This document shows positions 8,070 to 16,225 of a stretch of 49,919 bases of DNA, piece after piece. This DNA comes from Bacillus spongiae (GTDB taxonomy: Bacteria; Bacillota; Bacilli; Bacillales; Bacillaceae_K). Location of the stretch: contig NZ_JBBAXC010000023.1 of the NCBI RefSeq assembly GCF_037120725.1, positions 1-49,919 on the forward strand, given 5' to 3'. Position 1 is the first letter of the stretch. The number at the start of each line of letters is the position of its first letter. Made by a program: the position numbers and the translations under genes. Below the pieces are notes generated by a model. That model was not told the DNA's origin. It made no database searches and saw only the letters and a list, made by a program, of their open reading frames with translations.

Positions 8070-8372
8070 TCACCTACTAGTAAAAAAAGCAAACGCCCCC
8101 CATACCGCAATAACAGTTCCAGAACCAAACAGCCTCTTTAAGTTAGATTCTAGTTTCTTATTACCATTAGAAGCATGATGGATATATTTTTTTACTAAAT
8201 ACGCTACTCCCGAAATTAACGAAAACCCTAAAAATAGAATGAGGCTAAATTGAATGAAGGGGAATTCAGGTGCAGGTTTCATTGCTAAATTTAATAAAAT
8301 TTGAAAAAGGAGATATTCTAATAAAAAAATCGTTAGTATATAGGCCAATAAAACTAAATAATTTCTACCCAC
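8070..8372 (-). CDS. Three-helix small membrane protein
   Basis: The 100-residue product has hydrophobic segments at about residues 5-28, 38-60 and 82-97, separated by a basic loop (KKYIHHASNGNKKLESNLKR). It starts at GTG 8372 with TAGGAGGAAG upstream. No family is recognised. It is leftward like its neighbours but more than 150 bases away from them. Confidence 0.6.
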   Translation of the reverse strand: MGRNYLVLLAYILTIFLLEYLLFQILLNLAMKPAPEFPFIQFSLILFLGFSLISGVAYLVKKYIHHASNGNKKLESNLKRLFGSGTVIAVWGAFAFFTSR

Positions 8373-8485
8373 TAAATCTTCCTCCTGCTACTATTTTCTC
8401 CAGTAATAAATACTAATATCCCAAAAATACTATTTTCTCATTCTTTTAAGGGGATACTCGCGATGGAATATATAATTAAATGGAA

Positions 8486-8740
8486 TTAAAGTAATGTAGA
8501 ACTATGGCTGATGGCCATTGGAATAATTTTATTTATCATTTGGAACGGGAAAACTTTATGCCGTAATCTTAGCTAATTTTGCGATTCTTAAAAATACAAC
8601 CATTTCAGCACCAAAAACGCTAGTAGCAATAGCACAAATTGATAAAGCAATATCGATGAAACCCAATGGCAAGATAAAATGGCTACAACATTAGTACAAA
8701 AATTACAGCTTCAATCAAAGTTATTTATCGGTTCTTTCAC
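8486..8740 (+). pseudogene. Degenerate reading-frame remnants
   Basis: Three overlapping short frames read like pieces of proteins: a hydrophobic LWLMAIGIILFIIWNG segment, then in another frame KLYAVILANFAILKN continuing to a stop near 8693, then MATTLVQKLQ ending about 8740. They suggest a gene broken by frameshifts. No intact start with a ribosome-binding site is seen and the family is not recognised. Confidence 0.3.
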
Positions 8741-9192
8741 ATGAAGTATTGAGTAAAATCATCATCACGTAAATTTAAAATTCGTTCTTTTGTCGTCGCG
8801 TCATATAAATTCCAATATTTTCGCCCATCGTGCTTTTGATAGTCAATTGGGTAAAATTCTTTTCCTTCTTCTATGGTAGTATATCCTTTTATCACCAAGT
8901 CCTTTTTAAGTGTTACTATTTTTGCCTTTGCTTCTCTAATTAATTTCGTATTTGGCTCAATCCAATCTTTGACTCCCTCATCCATTATATCGAAATATTC
9001 CTTCATAATACTATTTTTCATCCTATGGGAGACATTTAGGTTATTAAAAATAAGCACGTGTGTATAACCAATCGTCTCTTTAACTGTACAAATCTCCCCT
9101 TCTTGAATAAATAAATCTCTCCATTCTAAGTTTTTTTTCAAACGTAATTTTGCATTTTCTCCGCAGAAAAGCGGTGGTAAATAAATCCTCAT
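8737..9192 (-). CDS. Protein of unknown function, 151 residues
   Basis: This soluble protein starts at ATG 9192 after AAAGGAGAAAGAG. Features are an N-terminal RIYLPPLFCGENAKL segment, a charged middle and a C-terminal IKGYTTIEEGKEFYPIDYQ motif. There is no signal peptide and no recognised domain. A short remnant immediately upstream (9217-9306) shares the K-G-Y-T-T-I-E motif, so part of the gene may once have been duplicated or the upstream piece may come from a relative. Confidence 0.5.
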   Translation of the reverse strand: MRIYLPPLFCGENAKLRLKKNLEWRDLFIQEGEICTVKETIGYTHVLIFNNLNVSHRMKNSIMKEYFDIMDEGVKDWIEPNTKLIREAKAKIVTLKKDLVIKGYTTIEEGKEFYPIDYQKHDGRKYWNLYDATTKERILNLRDDDFTQYFM

Positions 9193-9216
9193 TCTCTTTC
9201 TCCTTTAGTATCTTAA

Positions 9217-9306
9217 TCAATCTTTTAGGTTCTGTATGTCTTCTATTGTTGTATATCCTTTCTTTCGTAACGCTAACATTATGTACTTAATCTCATAACA
9301 TTCGTT
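9217..9306 (-). pseudogene. Remnant sharing the KGYTTIE motif with the neighbouring gene
   Basis: On the minus strand an open frame encodes ALRKKGYTTIEDIQNLKD before TGA 9217. It has an internal ATG but no ribosome-binding site, and a TAA lies just upstream of the frame. It probably is a leftover of a paralogue of the 8737-9192 gene or of a small protein family with this C-terminal motif. Confidence 0.3.
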
Positions 9307-9559
9307 ATTAATTCCATCTTACCCTATTATAGCAATGGTTTTAAAGGCTTCTCCCTAGCAATGATAAAATTCTGGTTTCTTTAAAATAAGTTTTAATACC
9401 CATTTTACAACTAATCTATTATTTCTAGTACACGAGTACAGTCACCTTCAGCACTATTTCATAAAATAATAGTGACACACTTACAAAAGGTGTTGGTTCT
9501 ACCTTATACGATAATTGGTAGAGTCTTATTAACAATAAAGAAAGGAGGTGACTGAACGG

Positions 9560-10585
9560 ATGTGTAAAGAGCAAGGATTAATTTATGTAAGTAATCGTGG
9601 TTCAGATACTGTTTCTGTTATTGATGTTGCAACCAATAAAGAAATTAAACAAATTCCTGTAGGGCAACGTCCTTTTGATATCGATATTACACAAAATGGG
9701 AAGTTCCTTTATGTCGCGAATAGATGTTCAGATGATATTACCGTTATAAAGGTGAAAAAAAATAAAGTAGCTAAAACCATTAAGGTAGGGAAAGTACCGA
9801 TTGATATAGACTTTCAGCCTGGTGGGGAGTTAAACTTTTCCGTTAATAATGGCTCTAATAATATCTCTGTCATAAACACGATCAAGAACAAAGTTGTGAA
9901 GGAAATTAAGGTTGGCAAGCAGCCATTCACATCAAGTTTTACTACAAACGGTGATTTTTATTATGCGTGTAATACGGGATCTAATAGCGTTTCAGTTATT
10001 GACGCCAAAAAACTAAAAGAAATCAAACAAATCAAAGTGGGCAAACAACCATTTCAAGCTCGTGTTTCGCGAAATAATGAACAAGTATATGTTCCTAATA
10101 ATGGTTCTAATACCGTTTCCGTCATTGATACAAAATCAAACAAAGAAATCAAACAAATTAAAGTCGGAAAACAACCTTCTAGAACCTTTGTTTCGAGAGA
10201 TAACAGATTAGTATTTGTAAGTAATACGGGATCTAATAGTGTCTCCGTTATTGATATTGCTAGCTTAAAGGTCATAAAGGAAATAAAAGTTGGTAAGGGA
10301 CCATTCTTTGCAATGTTTACTCCTGATGGACAATTTTATTATGTCAGCAATACAGGTGGAAGATCAATTTCTGTCTTAGATGTAGCGACATTGAAAGAAA
10401 TTAAAAGAATTAAAGTGGGAGAGAATCCCGCAGTTGGCAGATTCACTTCAGATGGAACTCGTTTTTATATCCCAAACTCTGGGTCAGATACAGTCTCCCT
10501 TATCGATACAGCTAAGCTAAAAGAACTGAAAAAAATAAAAGTAGGAAAATTACCGGAACAGGCTTTCTTCCTTTCAACAGAGTAG
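9560..10585 (+). CDS. Eight-repeat YVTN-type beta-propeller protein
   Basis: The 341-residue product consists almost entirely of eight repeats of about 42 residues, each with a strand like YVSNTGSNSVSVID followed by K-E-I-K-x-I-K-V-G-K-x-P. They should fold into a closed propeller used for binding, as in YncE-like and YVTN surface proteins. I choose ATG 9560, 8 bases after AAGGAGGTGA; an upstream in-frame GTG overlaps the site. There is no signal peptide, so export, if any, is not by Sec. Fifty bases downstream lies a DUF6143-like gene, suggesting a two-gene unit. A spore-surface or cell-surface role is plausible but inferred. Confidence 0.75.
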   Translation: MCKEQGLIYVSNRGSDTVSVIDVATNKEIKQIPVGQRPFDIDITQNGKFLYVANRCSDDITVIKVKKNKVAKTIKVGKVPIDIDFQPGGELNFSVNNGSNNISVINTIKNKVVKEIKVGKQPFTSSFTTNGDFYYACNTGSNSVSVIDAKKLKEIKQIKVGKQPFQARVSRNNEQVYVPNNGSNTVSVIDTKSNKEIKQIKVGKQPSRTFVSRDNRLVFVSNTGSNSVSVIDIASLKVIKEIKVGKGPFFAMFTPDGQFYYVSNTGGRSISVLDVATLKEIKRIKVGENPAVGRFTSDGTRFYIPNSGSDTVSLIDTAKLKELKKIKVGKLPEQAFFLSTE

Positions 10586-10636
10586 CCTTACTTGAAGAGA
10601 GTTATTGGAGTAATTCAATGGAAAGGAGGAGATTGG

Positions 10637-11155
10637 ATGGGAAACAATATTAAGCCAGTTGCCAATATCATTAATTCAGCTTTTCAATCTTCAAAGGGAA
10701 GAAATTTTGCAGGCTTAACTGACCTTTTAACATTTGGAGATGGAACAGTAGCTTGGGGTCGTCTTTTGAACCCTCCTAATTCAAAAATAGATTTATTTTT
10801 TGACTTTTTTACACTCACTAATTTCTCTACCTCTCCGTATACAGCCAATTTATTCGTGGATGCCATCCCTCCTGGAGAAATATTCACTTCTTCTAATGTA
10901 GGCAATTTAAACACAAATTTCAACAGAACTCCAATGGGAAAATTACAATTTAATCCATCGGTTCAAGGAGAGCTTATCGGAGGAGTAAATACCGCCCTCA
11001 GACGAGTTCCAGCTAATGAAACGATAACTAGTGGGCAGATTAGCGGAAAAATTATTATTGCACCTGGCAATTCTATTCTTTTCTTTTTATCAAGTGATGC
11101 AGTAGTAAAGGCCAGAATTGGGTTTGAGTGGTGGGAAGGAGAAAATATTTTCTAA
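10637..11155 (+). CDS. DUF6143-like beta-rich protein
   Basis: The 172-residue product starts at ATG 10637, preceded by AAAGGAGGAGATTGG; an in-frame start 45 bases upstream lacks such a site. The block VAWGRLLNPPNSKIDLFFDFFT followed by SPYTANLFVDAIPPG matches what I know of the Bacillus DUF6143 family. Alternating hydrophobic residues suggest a beta sandwich. There is no signal peptide. It follows the propeller gene on the same strand and shares its terminator at about 11.2 kb, so the two products may act together. The function is unknown. Confidence 0.6.
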   Translation: MGNNIKPVANIINSAFQSSKGRNFAGLTDLLTFGDGTVAWGRLLNPPNSKIDLFFDFFTLTNFSTSPYTANLFVDAIPPGEIFTSSNVGNLNTNFNRTPMGKLQFNPSVQGELIGGVNTALRRVPANETITSGQISGKIIIAPGNSILFFLSSDAVVKARIGFEWWEGENIF

Positions 11156-11198
11156 TTTTGACTTAATACCAGGACTAGAGAGAAAGGGCTTTAGAGTA

Positions 11199-11230
11199 AT
11201 GGCATGAGTTTTTTAGCTCATGCCTTTCCA
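11199..11230 (+). terminator. Terminator of the propeller/DUF6143 unit
   Basis: GGCATGAG and CTCATGCC enclose an 8-base loop and are followed by TTTCC. Confidence 0.65.
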
Positions 11231-11421
11231 ATCTTCAAAGTTAACTGAAAGCAAGTTTAATGGAAATACTCCTTTATACTAGTAAACATACATATAGAGG
11301 AAAAAGCGATTCTTGTTCCTTCTTTGAACCGTTCGCCATTCTAAACATAACTGACTTAGACAAATTATATGTGAAGATGAAAATCTCTTGATCCTCTAAT
11401 TTCCATGAAATCCTCTTCTAC

Positions 11422-11964
11422 CTATTTCTTGTTCTTAAATAATTTCCACCTAGTTTTCATTGATGATGTCATAAATCCACCTTTGAAAGAACGGATTTCG
11501 TATGATGTTAAAAATGCTTTAGGCACAATATCATTTATGATTGTTAGCAATTCTTCTTCTCTTGAGCGCTGAGAGATAATATCTAGGCGATACCTTATGT
11601 TAGATTCAATTCCTTTTCCCTCAAAGACTGTGACACCAAACCCTGATGTTCTAAGTATGTTGACGAGTTCATCATTTTTTGTAAGCAAACTGACTTGATA
11701 CGTAATATACCCGATTGCAAGCTTTTGTTCTAACGCTCCTCCTAATAATAGTCCAACACTAAACCCGATGATATAGGCAGAGATATTATATAGATTCGTT
11801 AAATCTTTAAAGACAATTCCAAGACTTACAATGTAAATAGTAGCTTCTAATGCTCCCATTCCTGCCGCTGTTTTCGTTCTATTTTTCACAAGAAAAATCG
11901 TTCTTAGTGTCAAAATAGGAACATAAATAATTTGTAGTAAAAAAATAAGCAATGCTGATAACAT
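11422..11964 (-). CDS. UPF0316 membrane protein (YebE-like; DUF5698/DUF2179)
   Basis: The 180-residue protein has three N-terminal helices (about residues 2-24, 36-55 and 60-80) with [27 protein letters not shown] between them, the hallmark of UPF0316 (DUF5698). The C-terminal soluble half is the DUF2179 domain ([12 protein letters not shown] ... [17 protein letters not shown]). The start is ATG 11964 with AAAGGGAC upstream. Family members are widespread in Bacillus, and the DUF2179 domain is thought to bind a small ligand. The role is not established. Confidence 0.85.
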   Translation of the reverse strand: MLSALLIFLLQIIYVPILTLRTIFLVKNRTKTAAGMGALEATIYIVSLGIVFKDLTNLYNISAYIIGFSVGLLLGGALEQKLAIGYITYQVSLLTKNDELVNILRTSGFGVTVFEGKGIESNIRYRLDIISQRSREEELLTIINDIVPKAFLTSYEIRSFKGGFMTSSMKTRWKLFKNKK

Positions 11965-12144
11965 ATTCTGTCCCTTTCTTTCTGTTTCGTAATTTGTTTT
12001 ATTGGCTTAACAGCTTAAAAAAGTAGAAAATAAGTTTGTTTTGCTATTCTATTTCTCCATAAAAAAAGAAAAGACATATGGACGCCCAATTCTCCTATTA
12101 CCCCCTCCTAATGAGGATAGAATTGACTTCAAAGTAGGTCTCTC

Positions 12145-12252
12145 CCACCCTCGAAATTTTTTAAGCATCAAAAAAATTCCGGGGTGGGAATCGAACCCAC
12201 TAGAACCAGACACTGCTGGTGGCTCACCATTTGCCTTCCCTTTACACGGCAA
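12145..12252 (-). ncRNA. Structured element with a tRNA-like T-arm
   Basis: On the minus strand, GTGGGTTCGATTCCCAC is a perfect T-stem/loop followed by a 7-base acceptor-like CCCGGAA, preceded by a possible long variable arm (CCAGCAGTGTCTGG). A matching 5' acceptor strand, D-arm and anticodon arm are not found and there is no CCA. The CCCACCC end of the T-arm also pairs with GGGTGGG 30 bases further on, giving a near-perfect 43-base inverted repeat at 12145-12187. It is either a truncated tRNA gene or a different structured RNA. Confidence 0.4.
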
Positions 12253-12531
12253 TATTTAATTTTGTTGATACTATAGTAATCGAATTTCGGCATAAAATAA
12301 AGAGTTTTTTTTCTAATTTGATTCACAAAAGAATTATACGTTTATTTTCTATGTATCGTTAACTGACTGCTTAATGGATAGATTCATAAAGTTCAGAAAG
12401 ATGCTTGCCTTACACAAAATTGTAACATACTCTTTAATTGATAAAGGGATGATTCAGTATACTTATAGTAAGTACTATACATACAGTGTTTAACAACATA
12501 CTCCCGAAAAATAAAAAGAGGAGCTGGTATT

Positions 12532-13425
12532 GTGAAAAGCCGTTTTAAAACGCTGGAAGGAAAGCAAGCACTCTACGACTCTTATGATCAATTATTGCAT
12601 TTATGGGATGTTCCATATGAGGAACGAGATATCGAGACTAGATATGGTCAAACTCACTTAATTATTACAGGAGATGAGCACAATCCTCCATTAGTTCTTT
12701 TTCACGGTACAGGTGATAATTCAGCTATTATGTGGATCTATAATATTCAGGCATTGTCCAAAAAGTTCTACGTTATCGCTGTCGATACATTAGGTGGTGC
12801 AGGAAAAAGTGAACCGAATGAGCACTATAGTAAAGACTTTGTCCCTCATTTATGGATCGACGACATTTTAAATACTTTAGCCATTCATAAAACACATATG
12901 GCTGGTGTATCCTATGGAGTTTACTTGACACTATCCTATGAAATCTACAATCCCGACCGAGTCGAGAAAATCATTTGTATGGCCAGTTTTCTCCCTGTAA
13001 AAGGGTTAAGTATAAAGTATACTTTACTCGGAATGAGAAGCATTTTAACCTTCTTTCCTGAAGTATTACGTCCTAATGAAAAAAACGCCTTAAAGCTTCT
13101 TCGTAAACTCGGAAGCCCCCTTTCTGAAGAAAACACTGAAAATAATGAGACCTTCAAACATTTCCTCTACATTTTAAAATATAGTCAGCCTGAAAGAAGG
13201 AAATTTACAACGTATGAACTGAGTGCTTTATCAACCTTTAAAGAAAAAGCACTGTTTTTAATCGGTAATTCCGACCCAATTGCTTACCACTCTTCCTATA
13301 TTCAATTTTTTCAAGATTATGAGTTTCATTATAAAATCATAAAAAGAGCAGGTCACTCCATTAATCAAGACCAACCGGAAATAATCAATCATGAAATGAT
13401 CAACTTTTTATTAAATGATGGGTAA
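12532..13425 (+). CDS. Alpha/beta hydrolase
   Basis: The 297-residue cytoplasmic hydrolase has the oxyanion-hole motif LFHGTGDN, then DTLGGAGKSEP, the nucleophile elbow GVSYG (Ser about residue 126), a late Asp (IGNSDPI) and the catalytic His in RAGHSINQDQPE. It thus has a complete Ser-Asp-His triad. The start is GTG 12532 after AAAGAGGAGC. It is monocistronic, ending in a strong hairpin. The substrate is not inferable; relatives include carboxylesterases and carboxylesterase-like proteins of Bacillus. Confidence 0.85.
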   Translation: MKSRFKTLEGKQALYDSYDQLLHLWDVPYEERDIETRYGQTHLIITGDEHNPPLVLFHGTGDNSAIMWIYNIQALSKKFYVIAVDTLGGAGKSEPNEHYSKDFVPHLWIDDILNTLAIHKTHMAGVSYGVYLTLSYEIYNPDRVEKIICMASFLPVKGLSIKYTLLGMRSILTFFPEVLRPNEKNALKLLRKLGSPLSEENTENNETFKHFLYILKYSQPERRKFTTYELSALSTFKEKALFLIGNSDPIAYHSSYIQFFQDYEFHYKIIKRAGHSINQDQPEIINHEMINFLLNDG

Positions 13426-13445
13426 ATCTCTGTGACCATGCATGA

Positions 13446-13473
13446 AAAGCCCATTCTTTTTTGAATGGGCTTT
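13446..13473 (+). terminator. Terminator of the hydrolase gene
   Basis: AAAGCCCATTC and GAATGGGCTTT flank a 6-T loop. The structure can also serve the leftward gene that ends at 13496. Confidence 0.85.
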
Positions 13474-13495
13474 CTTGCAACAAAGAGGTTAGGAG

Positions 13496-14527
13496 TCAAT
13501 CCATTAACCACTCTTCTTCTATCGCCAATGTCACTTTATACGGTCCATATTCTTTATTGGAAGGGATCACAACTTTAACACCTGTCTTTGGATAAAAGGA
13601 GGAATGAAAGGATACGCCTGGGTCATAGCCCATTACGTGATATTTATATATCTCGCCATTTCGTTTTCGAATCCAAATTCCGTATCCATAATACTCCTCA
13701 TCCTTCTCACAAATATGAGGTGTTAACAAAACTTTCGTTGTTCCCTCACTTAAGAGCTTATGACTCATAAGTCCTTCCCACAGTTTCAGATAATCAGAAG
13801 CTGTGACATAGGCTCCGCCATCCGCTCCACCCTTAATGGGAATGGAATAGACATTTGTTCGCCACGTACCATCTTTCTCATTATCTATATAACCAACTGC
13901 CGTATGTTTAGGTAGCCTGTCTAGCGAAAAATAGCCTGAATCCTTCATGTCGCACCGCTTAAAAATCTCTGCTTCCACATATTCAGAAAACTCAAGTCCT
14001 GTTTGCTGCTCGACGATTAAGCCGAGAATAATAAATCCGGAATTATTATAATGAAACCTCTCACCAGGTGTGAACATCATGCTGTTATACTGAAACATAG
14101 GCAAAAAGTCTTGTAACTGGTTGACTGTATACATCGGTTTTTCTTTCCATATTTCTTCATATTCCATCACGGCTTCATCAAAATAATCTGGAATACCTGA
14201 GCTATGTGTTAAAAGATGATGAATGGTAATCGACTCATCAAAATGAGGAAAATCGATATCCAGGCAATCTTTTAGACGTGTCTGAAAGGTCAACATCCCT
14301 TTATCAACTAGTTGGGCGATAGCAATCGATGTAAAAAGTTTACATCCGGAGGCAATACCAAATCGTGTCTGAAAGGTATTGACAATTTCCTCAGATCGGT
14401 TCGCAAAACCATGTACACTTTCCAGCATCATCTCCTTCTCACCTTTTACTAAAATAACTCCTGAAAAATCAAGATCACGTACTGTATTATCTATAACTGA
14501 ACTTCTTTTTACATGATTTTTTTTCAA
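13496..14527 (-). CDS. Serine beta-lactamase-like protein (class C / PBP4* type)
   Basis: The 343-residue product has the Ser-x-x-Lys motif as SGCK (about residues 60-63), Tyr-x-Asn as YNN in FHYNNSG, and a final HVMGYDPG block in place of KTG. Blocks ITIHHLLTHSSGIPDYFD and GIVEQQTGLEF-like segments are typical of the family. There is no signal peptide, so it is likely a cytoplasmic esterase or peptidase rather than a secreted beta-lactamase. The start is TTG 14527 after GGAAGG. It converges with the hydrolase on a shared terminator. Confidence 0.85.
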   Translation of the reverse strand: MKKNHVKRSSVIDNTVRDLDFSGVILVKGEKEMMLESVHGFANRSEEIVNTFQTRFGIASGCKLFTSIAIAQLVDKGMLTFQTRLKDCLDIDFPHFDESITIHHLLTHSSGIPDYFDEAVMEYEEIWKEKPMYTVNQLQDFLPMFQYNSMMFTPGERFHYNNSGFIILGLIVEQQTGLEFSEYVEAEIFKRCDMKDSGYFSLDRLPKHTAVGYIDNEKDGTWRTNVYSIPIKGGADGGAYVTASDYLKLWEGLMSHKLLSEGTTKVLLTPHICEKDEEYYGYGIWIRKRNGEIYKYHVMGYDPGVSFHSSFYPKTGVKVVIPSNKEYGPYKVTLAIEEEWLMD

Positions 14528-14956
14528 TTTAATCCTTCCCTTCTTCTATTTATAGCGTTTTTGGAAAGGTTCTATATCATCACTCTTCACCGTCCATACT
14601 TTATTATCTATTATTATCTTATTCTCTTTTTTACTGGCAGAATCCTTTTTTCCTTTTTGAAATATAGTAAAGAGAGTCAAGTAGAACGGCTGTTGATTAT
14701 GGACCTCCTCCTGACTCGTGATAAACATTTGATACTGATTAAATTAGTAATTGGTGACGGAACGACATCCTTTGAGATTAACGATCAAACTATTACACCT
14801 CCCATAAATGGGATACAAGTAATCCAGATGGTCTATGTAAATAACGTGAATTAAGCACCATTTCGAGAATGCTTATTTTTTTCAACCTACTAACCTTCCA
14901 ATTAGTTATGATTTTACTCCCTTTTTCATAAAGTGTATTAAAAAGGAGGTAAGAAT

Positions 14957-15616
14957 GTGAATTTTGAAGAAATGCAATTTACAGCCCTGCTTATTGTTTT
15001 AGTGATTGCTGTCATCATTGCTGCAATCACTTTGATCCTATCCTTTGCAAAGGATAATCGTATTTGTTGTTTAGGCGGTGGGTTAGCACTTGGTCTTCTA
15101 TCTGCTGCTTTAGGGTTTCTTGCTTGGACTGCTATTCAACAAACTAGCGATGTGTTTCAACAAATGTTTACTGTCATATCAGTAATTATTTTAATTTTGA
15201 TTACAGCTTTTGTGTCCATTTTTACGTTGCTAGCTACGATTAAGAAAAAAGAATTTTGTTGTTTAGGTGGAGGGATTGCTTTCACAGGAATAGGATTGGG
15301 GATTGGTTTAATTCTTTCAAATATTGGTCAACTTAGCAATGATATTAATGAGGTACTCCTCTTTTTATTAACTATCCTTTTCCTTGTCGTTTTAATCGTT
15401 GCAATTCTTGTCATTGTGATATCACTAAAAAAATGTCAAGGTTTGTGTTGTTTTTCAGGTGTGCTAGCAATCGCTGGAGTTGCATTTGGGATAATCTCCT
15501 CTGTTACGCTTGAGGAAAATACGAATATTATAGGTTTATTGAGTCTAATTAATCCTATTGTTCTCTTAGGAGTATTGGGAGTAATGTTATACTTTATTAA
15601 AAATAGTAAAAAGTAA
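14957..15616 (+). CDS. Polytopic membrane protein built of three CC-motif repeats
   Basis: The 219-residue protein starts at GTG 14957 behind AAGGAGG. It has about seven hydrophobic segments in three repeated units. Each unit has a long helix ending in Lys/Asp, a double-cysteine motif at the membrane face (NRICCLGGG, KEFCCLGGG, GLCCFSG) and a Gly-rich helix. The third motif loses the GGG. I know no family with this layout. The paired cysteines could be lipidated, bind metal or sense redox state; this is inference. A 36-codon CxxC frame follows 9 bases downstream. Confidence 0.65.
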   Translation: MNFEEMQFTALLIVLVIAVIIAAITLILSFAKDNRICCLGGGLALGLLSAALGFLAWTAIQQTSDVFQQMFTVISVIILILITAFVSIFTLLATIKKKEFCCLGGGIAFTGIGLGIGLILSNIGQLSNDINEVLLFLLTILFLVVLIVAILVIVISLKKCQGLCCFSGVLAIAGVAFGIISSVTLEENTNIIGLLSLINPIVLLGVLGVMLYFIKNSKK

Positions 15617-15624
15617 TGGGGAGA

Positions 15625-15735
15625 ATGATATGGCTTCCTCTCGATAAGGTATGCCTCACTTGTATGATTGAGAAAACTAGGGCCAAAACGAAAGAGATTC
15701 CGTTATCGAGGGAAAAACTAAGTTTCTCACCATAA
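15625..15735 (+). CDS. Possible 36-residue CxxC peptide
   Basis: ATG 15625 lies 9 bases after the stop of the CC-motif membrane protein and is preceded by ATGGGGAG. The peptide contains CLTC and a basic middle (EKTRAKTKE) and ends 17 bases before a strong terminator, so it would be the second gene of that unit. It may be real or may be chance. Confidence 0.35.
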   Translation: MIWLPLDKVCLTCMIEKTRAKTKEIPLSREKLSFSP

Positions 15736-15751
15736 ATATCTGCCCATTAAA

Positions 15752-15782
15752 ATAGTAACGCTGATGGCGTTGCTATTTTTTT
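15752..15782 (+). terminator. Terminator after the CC-motif membrane protein unit
   Basis: ATAGTAACGC and GCGTTGCTAT (one G-T pair) surround a 5-base loop, followed by seven T. Confidence 0.8.
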
Positions 15783-15808
15783 ATAGTTCAATTAGGTTTT
15801 TACAACTT

Positions 15809-16111
15809 ATGTTAAAATATAAATGCAAAAACGTTACTCTCATTTTAATGATGCTTTCATTTGCTGAATCTAATTGGGAAAATATCAAAACTGAGTTTAC
15901 GAAGGATGTCTCTACTGTCACACCAATTGAAGTATTTCGGGAGTGGTTTTCAATAAATGGTGGGAAAAAATTTGGATATAGCAGACTAGGCTATTTTATT
16001 GGTGATATGTTTTTTCAGAACCAAATAAAGAAATTTGGTGAAACAAAGGCTATAATTGCTTGGAAAGAATCAGACTTTGAAGAACAAGTTAAGAATTGGC
16101 TACTACAATAA
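15809..16111 (+). pseudogene. 5'-truncated gene remnant
   Basis: The frame is open up to the terminator just upstream, and none of its ATG codons has a ribosome-binding site. The last 80 residues (EVFREWFSINGGKKFGYSRLG, then GETKAIIAWKESDFEEQVKNWL) look like the conserved C-terminal end of a larger soluble protein. I do not recognise the family with certainty. It is most likely the tail of a gene whose front was deleted. Confidence 0.45.
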
Positions 16112-16192
16112 AATATTTTAGCAATAATATAAATTTATATAATGTAATAGGAAATAATCAGATACTCATGACAGTCCATTTAAGCAAAAAAA

Positions 16193-16216
16193 TACCCAGT
16201 CCGTGGCGACTGGGTA
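16193..16216 (-). terminator. Terminator of the cation exporter gene
   Basis: TACCCAGTC and GACTGGGTA enclose a 6-base loop. On the minus strand the stem is followed by TTTTTTTG. Confidence 0.85.
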
Positions 16217-16225
16217 GATCTCTCT

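Noticed and set aside
12145-12252. Complete tRNA or tmRNA gene
   Set aside because: No 5' acceptor strand, D-arm or anticodon arm, and the 3' end does not match the conserved tmRNA end.
12041-12259. Overlapping open frames on both strands
   Set aside because: They cover the tRNA-like structured element and lack ribosome-binding sites; chance frames.
13496-14527. Clinically relevant secreted beta-lactamase
   Set aside because: No signal peptide and a degenerate third motif; more likely an esterase/peptidase-type relative.
14513-14854. 113-codon plus-strand frame near the beta-lactamase-like gene
   Set aside because: The first part overlaps the start region of the opposite gene and is a hydrophobic AT artefact. 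Its last 40 codons look more protein-like but have no start with a ribosome-binding site.
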